A stretch of 64,000 bases of DNA from Ignavibacteriales bacterium (GTDB lineage Bacteria; Bacteroidota; Ignavibacteria; Ignavibacteriales; Ignavibacteriaceae), in the NCBI GenBank assembly GCA_016707285.1, contig JADJIA010000005.1:186001-250000 (forward strand). The letters run 5' to 3'. The position numbers and the translations under genes were made by a program. Shown here in pieces: positions 53,751 through 61,321 of this stretch. Under the pieces are notes generated by a model. That model was not told the DNA's origin. It saw only the letters and a program-made list of their open reading frames with translations, and made no database searches. Numbering within the stretch: the first letter of the stretch is position 1; every line of letters begins with the position of its first letter.

Positions 53751-55037
53751 ATGAAAATACTTGAGCTGTCTGTTGGAGGCTATAAAAACCTCAGAAAGAC
53801 AAAAATACAATTCGGAAAGAGTCAGATTACAGCCATAATTGCACCAAACAATTTTGGCAAATCCAATCTGCTCGAAGGTCTAAAATTCGCTTATGACTTC
53901 ATCCATTCTTCAGCCGAAGTAAGGGCTGTGATGATGGGTAATCTATGGGCAATTCCGATCAACAAGTTCCTTGAAGAGGAAAATTTCTATTTCGAGGTCG
54001 TTTTCGAGAATATAAATGGTTCAACAAAGAGCTTGATTGAGTATTCCTTCGAATTTGCCTGGAAAAAAAATATGGAATTTCAAGGATCAAAAATTCTATC
54101 GGAAAGTTTGCGAGTTAAAGAGGAAGGGAGAGCCAAAAACAAATTCAAAGCATATTTAATACGGAATTCTATCAGGTCTGAATATCAATCATCACCTTCG
54201 GGTCGATGTGATACACAAGTTCGGGTAAATAGTACCGACCTTATTATCGATAAAATGAGGATGATGGATACTTTGTTTTACGGGCATCTCATTGATGAAA
54301 TTTATAATTTGAACTTCACATTGCCCGATTTTATGGAAGCTGAAGGTTCAACTAATATCTTTATCGGTTATGACGACAATGATGGCAGAAAAAACTTTGC
54401 TCAGTTTATATACAATCTGCGCGACAGGGAGAACCATTTGTATGAACTATTTATAAACTCTTTGATTGATCTAATTCCAAATATTGAAAGTATAACACCC
54501 TCTGAATTTGATTTAAAAATAGATCCTAAGCCAAATGATTCTAATGGGATACCATTTTCGCGACCGGAGAAAATTTTTGATCTTCGAATAAAAGAGAGAA
54601 ATAATAATCAAAGCACCGGTGTAAGATTTTTATCCAAGGGTACAAGACGGATAATCATGATACTTGCATCCACAATTGAGGCTGTTGAAAGGGGACATTC
54701 TTTTATTGCTTTTGAGGAATTGGAGGACTCAATACATCCCCATCTACTGCAACGATTGTTGATGATCTTAAAAGGGCTTGCACCCGATGTTCAAATATTG
54801 ATTAGTAGCCATTCTCCGTACCTGGTTCAATATCTTCCAATAGAATGTGTGTACTTTGGATTGCCAAACGATTCGGGTATAGCAGGTTTTAGTAAAATTA
54901 AATTATCCAAACATAAAACGATCATGCGAATTGCTTCTGAATTGGACCTAAACTTAGGTGACTATTTGTTTGATTTGATGTCGGATATAACACCTGATGA
55001 AAAATTTCAGGCAGAATATTTTGATTCCCAGGTGTAA
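53751..55037 (+). CDS. AAA-family (OLD/AAA_15-type) ATPase of a putative defence pair
   Basis: 428 residues. ABC-like ATPase of the SMC/OLD class: N-terminal 'LELSVGGYKNLRKTKIQF' with Walker A 'APNNFGKSN' (31-39); signature-like 'FLSKGTRRIIMILAS'; Walker B 'FIAFEELEDSIHP' (Glu322/Glu323); H loop 'ILISSHSPYLV'. No nuclease domain of its own. The TOPRIM-type gene follows after three bases. ATPases of this class paired with a small TOPRIM protein occur in anti-phage systems such as PARIS (AriA/AriB). The pair lies inside 36-bp repeats. Function is inferred from architecture and context. Confidence 0.85.
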   Translation: MKILELSVGGYKNLRKTKIQFGKSQITAIIAPNNFGKSNLLEGLKFAYDFIHSSAEVRAVMMGNLWAIPINKFLEEENFYFEVVFENINGSTKSLIEYSFEFAWKKNMEFQGSKILSESLRVKEEGRAKNKFKAYLIRNSIRSEYQSSPSGRCDTQVRVNSTDLIIDKMRMMDTLFYGHLIDEIYNLNFTLPDFMEAEGSTNIFIGYDDNDGRKNFAQFIYNLRDRENHLYELFINSLIDLIPNIESITPSEFDLKIDPKPNDSNGIPFSRPEKIFDLRIKERNNNQSTGVRFLSKGTRRIIMILASTIEAVERGHSFIAFEELEDSIHPHLLQRLLMILKGLAPDVQILISSHSPYLVQYLPIECVYFGLPNDSGIAGFSKIKLSKHKTIMRIASELDLNLGDYLFDLMSDITPDEKFQAEYFDSQV

Positions 55038-55040
55038 AAG

Positions 55041-55628
55041 ATGGGAGACAAAAGATTGATTGTACTATTTGTTGAGGGAGAAACAGAGGAAGTATTTTAT
55101 AAATATCTTTTGGATCATTGGCGGCAAATCGGGGGTGTGAGTATAATTGAAACAAAGATAATCAACCTCCACGGGATTGGAAATTATGCAAAAAAATCTG
55201 TTTCAAAATATAAAGGTGAAATTTGCAGGGATTACCCGAATTGCAAGCACGAGATATTCCTTGCATATGACACAGATGTTTTTGAACTTGCTCAAAAACC
55301 TCCTGTTGACTGGGTCAAAGTTGAAAAAGAACTTAAAACGAGCGGAGCAGTTTCAGTTACTCATCTAAAAGCTGAAAAAATGATCGAGGATTGGCTTATA
55401 TTTGATTTGGATGGTATTTGTAGTGCATTAAAGATCAAAAAACCGGGGAAACTTGATGCTATTTCAGGTCATGAGAAAATGAAAAAATTGTTCAAAAATG
55501 CTAACAGGGTGTATCAAAAGGGGTTTAGTATGAAAGATTTTATACCTAAACTGAGCATGCAGAAAATTACTACCGGAGTTTATACAACCTTGAGTTGTCT
55601 TAAAGATTCGCTCTACCCTAAAGAGTAA
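55041..55628 (+). CDS. DUF4276-like TOPRIM protein, partner of the AAA ATPase
   Basis: 195 residues. TOPRIM-fold signatures: 'RLIVLFVEGETEEVFYKYLL' (Glu12, Glu15) and 'EIFLAYDTDVFE' (Asp77, Asp79), followed by 'KAEKMIEDWLIFD'. This matches the DUF4276/TOPRIM-like group found next to AAA ATPase genes; the acidic residues would bind Mg2+ for nucleic-acid cleavage. Start lies three bases after the ATPase stop, so the two are co-translated. Right-hand 36-bp repeat begins 51 bases after its stop. An AriB (DUF4435)-type assignment is possible but not proven. Confidence 0.82.
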   Translation: MGDKRLIVLFVEGETEEVFYKYLLDHWRQIGGVSIIETKIINLHGIGNYAKKSVSKYKGEICRDYPNCKHEIFLAYDTDVFELAQKPPVDWVKVEKELKTSGAVSVTHLKAEKMIEDWLIFDLDGICSALKIKKPGKLDAISGHEKMKKLFKNANRVYQKGFSMKDFIPKLSMQKITTGVYTTLSCLKDSLYPKE

Positions 55629-55679
55629 AGACTTTTCTAGGGGTTATTACGGTCCAAGCCCTAAATCCACATAGCTGTC

Positions 55680-55715
55680 TTAAACGCAAGAAAAATTTGC
55701 GTTTATTGCTAAAAA
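55680..55715. repeat. 36-bp direct repeat, right copy
   Basis: Identical to 53655-53690. The start-to-start distance is 2025 bases. A partial echo (ATAAACGCAACATTTA) lies about 26 bases further on, near 55742. Confidence 0.9.
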
Positions 55716-55789
55716 CAGCCCGATTTCACATGTTTAGGCTCATAAACGCAACATTTAGTAACATATATTCGCGGATAAGATAAAATCAC

Positions 55790-55954
55790 TTAGACACTTT
55801 CCGAATGGGTGTTTACTAATCTTTCTAAATCGGCGAAATAATTCATCAACCGATCGTCATGATCGCCTTTGTATACTTTCAGCAGGTGAGTACTAAAAAT
55901 AGTTAAAGTAAAAATCTGTGTTTCCAATATCTCAGGTTGGTTTGGTAACCTCCA
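55790..55954 (-). pseudogene. Remnant of an unidentified gene (C-terminal piece)
   Basis: On the minus strand the frame 55954 to TAA 55790-55792 is open for about 54 codons and reads like protein ('PEILETQIFTLTIFSTHLLK', 'VYKGDHDDRLMNYFADLERL'), with no suitable start because a stop lies just upstream (55955-55957). Probably the broken 3' end of a lost gene. The rest of 55629-56008 shows only the 36-bp repeat. Confidence 0.4.
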
Positions 55955-56008
55955 TCATGCAGCCAAACCCTCATGCACAGGGCTGAAATTGCCTATTTTC
56001 GTACTCAA

Positions 56009-56542
56009 TTACCCCGCCTGATCGTAGGCTTTTTTGATCCAATCAAATATTTCCTGATTTAATTCTGAGATATCTCCGATTTTGATTCGGTGGGTACACA
56101 TGGAATTCCAACTGCCGGCTTTTTCGGTGATACCGGTGGGTTCTTCACCTTTGATATTCAGACCCAGATCAAGTCGGGTTTTAACACTTGGTTGGATGAT
56201 TGCAAACTGTTTTTTTCGTCTTATGCTTACATAAGCTTTTTTGGGAGCTTCTTCAATGTCGTCTCCTAATCCACAAATCACTTCCATCAGTTTTTCGTAA
56301 ATGGGGAAGAGATTTTCTTTCCCTTTATATTGATCGTCGATAAGCTGCGACTGATCTTCTACAGATCCTGCATCAGTTCCACGAGCTTTGTGAGTGATCA
56401 TATTCGCAAATCCGTAAGTGATCCCATGGTCACTTTTTAGGAAGTTAACGATCTCCAAGTGTTTCTGCAATCCACTTGCTGAAATAATATTTCTCCACTC
56501 CTCAAGTGTTTTTCCAGTCTTCAAAATGAATTCATCTTGCAT
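56009..56542 (-). CDS. DUF4287/DUF5655 domain protein
   Basis: 177 residues. N-terminal DUF4287-type helices ('KTGKTLEEWRNIISASGLQK' and 'VNFLKSDHGITYGFANMITH') and C-terminal DUF5655-type domain ('IYEKLMEVICGLGDDIEEAP', 'KKAYVSIRRKKQFAIIQPS'). Cytosolic, function unknown; DUF5655 occurs beside restriction and transport genes. Its 3' end exists in a second, truncated copy at 53248-53362, and the ATPase/TOPRIM cassette lies between the two. Upstream, divergent, is a GNAT gene. Confidence 0.88.
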   Translation of the reverse strand: MQDEFILKTGKTLEEWRNIISASGLQKHLEIVNFLKSDHGITYGFANMITHKARGTDAGSVEDQSQLIDDQYKGKENLFPIYEKLMEVICGLGDDIEEAPKKAYVSIRRKKQFAIIQPSVKTRLDLGLNIKGEEPTGITEKAGSWNSMCTHRIKIGDISELNQEIFDWIKKAYDQAG

Positions 56543-56635
56543 GTTAACTCCGGGTTAGTCAGTTTTCTAATAAAATTGTATTTCTTATATTGCAAAATGA
56601 AAAAAAGTATTTAATTATTCAAATAAAGAATTATT

Positions 56636-57148
56636 ATGTCACCCGACAATAGTATTAATATCAGATCAGCAGAACAAAAAGATCTGATTGAGATTAGAGA
56701 ATTACTCCGCACCACATGGTATGACGCATATGATTTCATCCCCAAGGAAGACCTTGACTGGTATTTGGATGCAAATTATAGCGATGTTAAGTTAAAAGAG
56801 TTGCTTAAAACTGACAGGGAAGAGTGTTTCGTTTATGATGACGGAGCCCTTTCAGGTTGGATGCGCTTGCGTCTGGACGATGACAATAACATTTTTTCAA
56901 TCATTTCGTTATATGTCCTCCCGTCACACCAGGGAAAAGGAATCGGGAAACAACTTCTCAATTTTGCCTGCGAATTTGCACTTGAGTACAGATTTGAAAA
57001 AGTAACACTTGGAGTGATGACACAAAATGAAAAAAGTGCCAAATGGTACAAAGATCAAGGATTTGAAGTGATTGGCAAAGAGCCCTTTATTATGGGCAAA
57101 ACCGAAGTTGAACACCTCATAATGGAAAAAGTAATTTTCTTTCAGTGA
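56636..57148 (+). CDS. GNAT-family N-acetyltransferase
   Basis: 170 residues. Acetyl-CoA-binding motif A 'LYVLPSHQGKGIGKQLLNFA' and motif B 'KVTLGVMTQNEKSAKWYKDQ' followed by 'GFEVIGKEPF' are intact. Substrate unknown. Alone on its strand, 95 bases before hemB. Confidence 0.9.
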   Translation: MSPDNSINIRSAEQKDLIEIRELLRTTWYDAYDFIPKEDLDWYLDANYSDVKLKELLKTDREECFVYDDGALSGWMRLRLDDDNNIFSIISLYVLPSHQGKGIGKQLLNFACEFALEYRFEKVTLGVMTQNEKSAKWYKDQGFEVIGKEPFIMGKTEVEHLIMEKVIFFQ

Positions 57149-57183
57149 TACTTTCCATTTCACTTTCTTAGCCCCTTTAATAG

Positions 57184-57211
57184 TTGTAAATTTAAGTTTA
57201 AAATTTTACAA
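57184..57211. promoter_or_regulatory. Inverted repeat upstream of hemB
   Basis: TTGTAAA (57184-57190) and TTTACAA (57205-57211) around 14 AT-rich bases, 33 bases before the hemB start. Possible operator; composition is so AT-rich that chance is a real alternative. Confidence 0.25.
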
Positions 57212-57243
57212 TTTTCGAATTATATTGCCCTCAGGAGACCATA

Positions 57244-58227
57244 ATGGCTGATTTTCCTATTAAAAGATTACGCAGGTTACGCTACAACCCATTGGTTCGT
57301 GACCTCGTTCGTGAAACACTTCTTACCAAAAACGATTTTATTTATCCGATGTTTGCTGTTCCCGGTACGGGAATCAGGAAAGAAATCAGATCCATGCCCG
57401 GAGTCTTTAATTTCTCTATTGATGAATTGGTAAAAGAGTGTAAAGAAGTGGCAGCTTTGGGAATTCCTGCAGTTATTTTATTTGGAATCCCCGAACATAA
57501 AGATGAAGTGGGATCTGATGCTTATTCAGACGAAGGAATCATTCAAAGAGCAATTCGTGCCATTAAAGCTGAAGTGAAAAATCTGCTTGTTATCACCGAT
57601 GTCTGTTTGTGTGAATATACTTCGCATGGTCACTGTGGAGTTTTAAATGGTGAAGAGATTTTAAATGATGAGACAGTGGATCTACTCGTAAAAGAAGCTG
57701 TGTCTCATGCCAAAGCTGGTGCCGATGTAATTGCTCCTTCTGATATGATGGATGGAAGAATTGGTGCCATTCGCAAGGGTCTTGATGATAATGGATTTAA
57801 AAACATCCCAGTTCTCAGTTATGCAGTGAAGTATGCCTCGGGATATTATGGACCATTTAGAGATGCTGCCGATTCAGCTCCTGCATTTGGTGACAGAAGA
57901 TCACATCAAATGGATGTTGCCAATGGTGATGAAGCGATAAGAGAAGCTTTGAGTGATGTTGAAGAGGGTGCCGATATAATTATGGTTAAACCCGCCGGTG
58001 CCTACTTGGATATCATCAGAAGAGTAAAAGATGCTACGGGGATGCCCCTTGCAGCATATCAGGTATCGGGTGAATATGCAATGATTAAAGCCGCCGGAAA
58101 ACTCGGTTGGATAGATGAGGAACGGGTTATGATGGAATCGCTTGTGGCAATTAAAAGAGCCGGAGCTGATATGATCCTCACTTATTTTGCAATGGAAGCA
58201 GCTAAAGTACTCGACAGAAACAAATAA
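57244..58227 (+). CDS. hemB: Delta-aminolevulinic acid dehydratase (porphobilinogen synthase)
   Basis: 327 residues, CAGGAG upstream. Metal loop 'DVCLCEYTSHGHCG' with three cysteines (zinc type), Schiff-base lysines in 'VLSYAVKYASGYYGPFRDAA' and 'IIMVKPAGAYLDIIRR'. Condenses two 5-aminolevulinates. Followed by hemL 22 bases later: these two genes supply the early steps missing from the 30-38 kb cluster. Confidence 0.97.
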   Translation: MADFPIKRLRRLRYNPLVRDLVRETLLTKNDFIYPMFAVPGTGIRKEIRSMPGVFNFSIDELVKECKEVAALGIPAVILFGIPEHKDEVGSDAYSDEGIIQRAIRAIKAEVKNLLVITDVCLCEYTSHGHCGVLNGEEILNDETVDLLVKEAVSHAKAGADVIAPSDMMDGRIGAIRKGLDDNGFKNIPVLSYAVKYASGYYGPFRDAADSAPAFGDRRSHQMDVANGDEAIREALSDVEEGADIIMVKPAGAYLDIIRRVKDATGMPLAAYQVSGEYAMIKAAGKLGWIDEERVMMESLVAIKRAGADMILTYFAMEAAKVLDRNK

Positions 58228-58249
58228 TTTTTAAATATTGAGAATCAAA

Positions 58250-59530
58250 ATGGATATTAGTAAAAGCATCAAGCTTTTTGAAGAAGGTAAAAAATATATT
58301 CCCGGTGGAGTAAATTCACCTGTAAGAGCCTTTAAATCTGTGGGTGGAAACCCTGTATTTATGGCAAGAGGTGAAGGATCAAAACTGTTTGATGTTGATG
58401 GAAATGAATACATTGATTATATCGGAAGTTGGGGACCCCACATCTTTGGTCACAATCCACCGTTCATAAAAGAAGCTGTCTTAAAAGCTTTGGAGAATGG
58501 TTCAAGTTTTGGTGCTCCCACCGAAATGGAAGTGGAGATGGCAAAACTTATCACCTCGCTCGTCCCATCAATTGAGATGGTGCGGATGGTTAACTCGGGA
58601 ACGGAAGCCACGATGAGTGCAGTCAGAGTTGCCAGGGGATATACCAACAGAGAAAAAATAATCAAATTTGAAGGATGTTATCACGGACATGCCGATTTTT
58701 TCTTGATCAAGGCGGGGAGTGGAGCATTAACATTTGGTCAACCCGACAGTCCCGGTGTAACAAAAGGAACTGCAAATGACACTTTGATTGCAAGATATAA
58801 CGATCTTGACAGTGTTATTGAATTGGTGAAACAAAACAAAGGTGAGATCGCAGCTCTTATTCTTGAACCCGTGGTTGGGAATATGGGAGTTGTAATTCCT
58901 ACTGAAGATTTTATGAATGGTTTGCGGGAAATTTGCACCAAAGAAGGAATAGTTTTCATTTTTGATGAAGTGATGACCGGTTTCCGTCTTGCACAGGGTG
59001 GCGCTCAAGAGGTATTTGGAATCACTCCTGACATGACAACTTTTGGAAAAATCATTGGTGGTGGACTTCCTGTTGGTGCTTTTGGTGGCAAAAGGGAGAT
59101 TATGGAAAAACTTGCACCCATGGGTCCCGTATATCAAGCCGGTACATTAAGCGGAAACCCTCTTGCTATGGCGGCAGGATTTGCAGCTTTAACACATATC
59201 AAAGAGAATCCCGGAATTTATGATCTACTTGAAGAGAAAACCGATAGACTTGAGACAGGATTTAGAGAAAATCTTGAAAAGCTTGGAAAAGCATATAGAA
59301 TCAACCGGATTGGTTCAATGATTAGCATGTTTTTTACTGAACAACCGGTTTACGATCTCGAATCAGCAATGAAATCTGACACCGCTTTATATGCAAAGTT
59401 TTTTCACGGTATGCTCGACAGAGGAATTTATCTTCCGCCTGCGCAGTTTGAATCATGGTTCCTGAGTACTGCCCTTACAGATGATGACATCGAGAGGACA
59501 ATAAAAGCTCATTATGAAGCTCTTTCATAG
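58250..59530 (+). CDS. hemL: Glutamate-1-semialdehyde 2,1-aminomutase
   Basis: 426 residues from ATG 58250; a TTG at 58238 is possible but the family starts at about 'SIKLFEEGKKYIPGGVNSPV'. PLP-binding Lys in 'TTFGKIIGGGLPVGAFGG', 'MVNSGTEATMSAVRVARGYT' and 'AGTLSGNPLAMAAG' are typical. Converts glutamate-1-semialdehyde to 5-aminolevulinate, the step between HemA and HemB. Confidence 0.96.
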   Translation: MDISKSIKLFEEGKKYIPGGVNSPVRAFKSVGGNPVFMARGEGSKLFDVDGNEYIDYIGSWGPHIFGHNPPFIKEAVLKALENGSSFGAPTEMEVEMAKLITSLVPSIEMVRMVNSGTEATMSAVRVARGYTNREKIIKFEGCYHGHADFFLIKAGSGALTFGQPDSPGVTKGTANDTLIARYNDLDSVIELVKQNKGEIAALILEPVVGNMGVVIPTEDFMNGLREICTKEGIVFIFDEVMTGFRLAQGGAQEVFGITPDMTTFGKIIGGGLPVGAFGGKREIMEKLAPMGPVYQAGTLSGNPLAMAAGFAALTHIKENPGIYDLLEEKTDRLETGFRENLEKLGKAYRINRIGSMISMFFTEQPVYDLESAMKSDTALYAKFFHGMLDRGIYLPPAQFESWFLSTALTDDDIERTIKAHYEALS

Positions 59531-59533
59531 TTA

Positions 59534-60388
59534 TCAATAAAACGGATTGAGTAACTTTTTTCTTTTAATTAAATAAAAGATGAAGAGGGGAATATAGATC
59601 AGGATAAAAGTCAGGATCGTTAGTGCGAGCCCAAATATGAGGATTCCGTGCATTCTGCCAAGAAATGTGGTAAACCAGTCAACATAACTTGCGGAGTTAA
59701 TTTTCAGGAATGACAAAACCAGATTTATAATAAATATCAGAGCGACCAACAGTCCAAAACCCGGCAAAGCATTTTTGAGATCGGTGTGGCTTGGAGCGAT
59801 GTGTGCTGAAATGGATGTCATTATATAAAGAATTATCACTGACAGGATTGTTGGTTCTATCAGGGTACCGCTGACAATCGAGATGTTCGCGCTGATTTTT
59901 GAATAAACTTCTTTTAATACACTTACTGTTGAGTTGTTAAAGTTATCCAGTTCAAATTTGGATTTCACGGGATCGGCTGCTAAATCAGGGAAAAAGGTAT
60001 CAAAGAGGAGATAGAGGATTAAACCTCCAACCAAAAGAGGGGCAATCCCTATAAAAAAATTGCCAATTGACTGATAAAAGCTTTTGGGATTGTAGTTATG
60101 GGAGACATATCCAAGTACACCGGAAGCCTTGTCGGGCTTAAAAAGTGCAACTTCATTTATTTTATGCCTGAAAATCAGACAAAAAATGGCATGTCCAAGT
60201 TCATGAACTGGTGTTCCTATCCATGCGGTGAGATAAACACCTTTCCATCCAGTGGTTTTGCTGAAAGAGATGCAGATCATCCTTTGTAATAAAAACAGTG
60301 CTGCGGTGATCAAGCCCGTCAGACCAAAGATTAAAATTACATGGATAAGTGTAAGTTTTGAGGCGTTGAGAAAAGTGTCTAAAATCAT
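59534..60388 (-). CDS. Membrane metalloprotease-like protein with HExxH
   Basis: 284 residues with about six membrane helices. Zinc motif His62-Glu63-x2-His66 in 'AWIGTPVHELGHAIFCLIFR', placed in or near a membrane segment as in M50-like proteases, and followed by 'KINEVALFKPDKASGVLGYV'. The usual distal NPDG-type motif of site-2 proteases is not seen, so this is a relative of unknown role. Convergent with hemL (4 bases apart); divergent from nth. Confidence 0.75.
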   Translation of the reverse strand: MILDTFLNASKLTLIHVILIFGLTGLITAALFLLQRMICISFSKTTGWKGVYLTAWIGTPVHELGHAIFCLIFRHKINEVALFKPDKASGVLGYVSHNYNPKSFYQSIGNFFIGIAPLLVGGLILYLLFDTFFPDLAADPVKSKFELDNFNNSTVSVLKEVYSKISANISIVSGTLIEPTILSVIILYIMTSISAHIAPSHTDLKNALPGFGLLVALIFIINLVLSFLKINSASYVDWFTTFLGRMHGILIFGLALTILTFILIYIPLFIFYLIKRKKLLNPFY

Positions 60389-60460
60389 CCGTTATGATAG
60401 AATAATTATATAATTGAAAACAACAATTTACAAAATATTGAAGTAAAATTGACCCCCAAG

Positions 60461-61093
60461 ATGGATAAAAAATCACAAGCAAATGAAGTGGCAAAAAGAT
60501 TAAAAGCCACATATCCTGAAGTTGAAATTGCGTTAAATTTTAATTCTCCGTTTGAACTTTTAGTCGCAACCATCCTTTCGGCACAATGCACAGACGCAAG
60601 AGTTAATATCGTAACTCAGACCCTGTTTCAGAAATTTAAAAACCCTCAGGATTTTTCAATAGCAACACTCGAAGAGATAGAAAAAGAGATATTTTCGACC
60701 GGTTTCTACAAACAGAAGGCGAAGAGTATCAAAAATTGTTCTGAAATTCTTGTGACGCAATATGGGGGAGAGGTGCCAAAGGATTTTGATATTCTCCGTC
60801 AACTTCCGGGTGTTGGAAGAAAAACAGCCTCAGTTGTTGTGGGAAATGCTTATGGAATCCCGGCAATCGCAGTTGACACTCATGTTAAACGACTCTCAAA
60901 TTTGCTTGGACTTGTGGCAGTTTCAGACCCTGAAAAAATAGAAACGGAATTGAAAGAATTACTTGATCCTGTTGAATGGGTTTCATTTTCCCATCTGCTT
61001 GCCACCCACGGCAGAAATGTCTGTTTTGCAAGAAAACCTGAATGTGCTAAGTGTATTCTTAATGATTTGTGTCCTTCGGTAACCAATATGTGA
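60461..61093 (+). CDS. nth: Endonuclease III
   Basis: 210 residues from ATG 60461 (a TTG at 60449 is less likely). Helix-hairpin-helix 'LPGVGRKTASVVVGNAYG' with the catalytic Lys (after 'GR') and Asp in 'AVDTHVKRLSNLLGL'; C-terminal iron-sulfur ligands Cys188-x6-Cys195-x2-Cys198-x5-Cys204. DNA glycosylase/AP lyase for oxidised pyrimidines. Confidence 0.96.
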   Translation: MDKKSQANEVAKRLKATYPEVEIALNFNSPFELLVATILSAQCTDARVNIVTQTLFQKFKNPQDFSIATLEEIEKEIFSTGFYKQKAKSIKNCSEILVTQYGGEVPKDFDILRQLPGVGRKTASVVVGNAYGIPAIAVDTHVKRLSNLLGLVAVSDPEKIETELKELLDPVEWVSFSHLLATHGRNVCFARKPECAKCILNDLCPSVTNM

Positions 61094-61205
61094 TCCAAAT
61101 CAGTCCCGTTTTTTAACATGTTTTGTTTCGACAAAATTTTTTATCTTAAACCTTGTTATATAAAATGTTTCGGGAGGATCACTTCCGAAAAATAAACCCG
61201 ACTTT

Positions 61206-61232
61206 TGACTTGACAATTAATTAATTAAGTCA
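61206..61232. promoter_or_regulatory. Inverted repeat in porU promoter region
   Basis: TGACTT (61206-61211) and AAGTCA (61227-61232) around AATTAATTAATT-type sequence, 90 bases before porU. A possible binding site; short arms, so weak evidence. No gene is seen between 61094 and 61321. Confidence 0.25.
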
Positions 61233-61321
61233 TAGCTTTCCAAAAACAAATGGAGCAATTATACGAGATTTTTATACTAAGTTTACACAGTTTGTAAGTA
61301 ACATCCAATAAACCGGCAAGT

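Noticed and set aside
53751..55628. Firm naming of the pair as PARIS (ariA/ariB)
   Set aside because: The small protein looks like DUF4276 rather than DUF4435, and I cannot run a profile search; only the resemblance is stated.
53655..55715. The two 36-bp repeats as a CRISPR array
   Set aside because: Only two copies about 2 kb apart with genes between them and no Cas genes; they flank a cassette instead.
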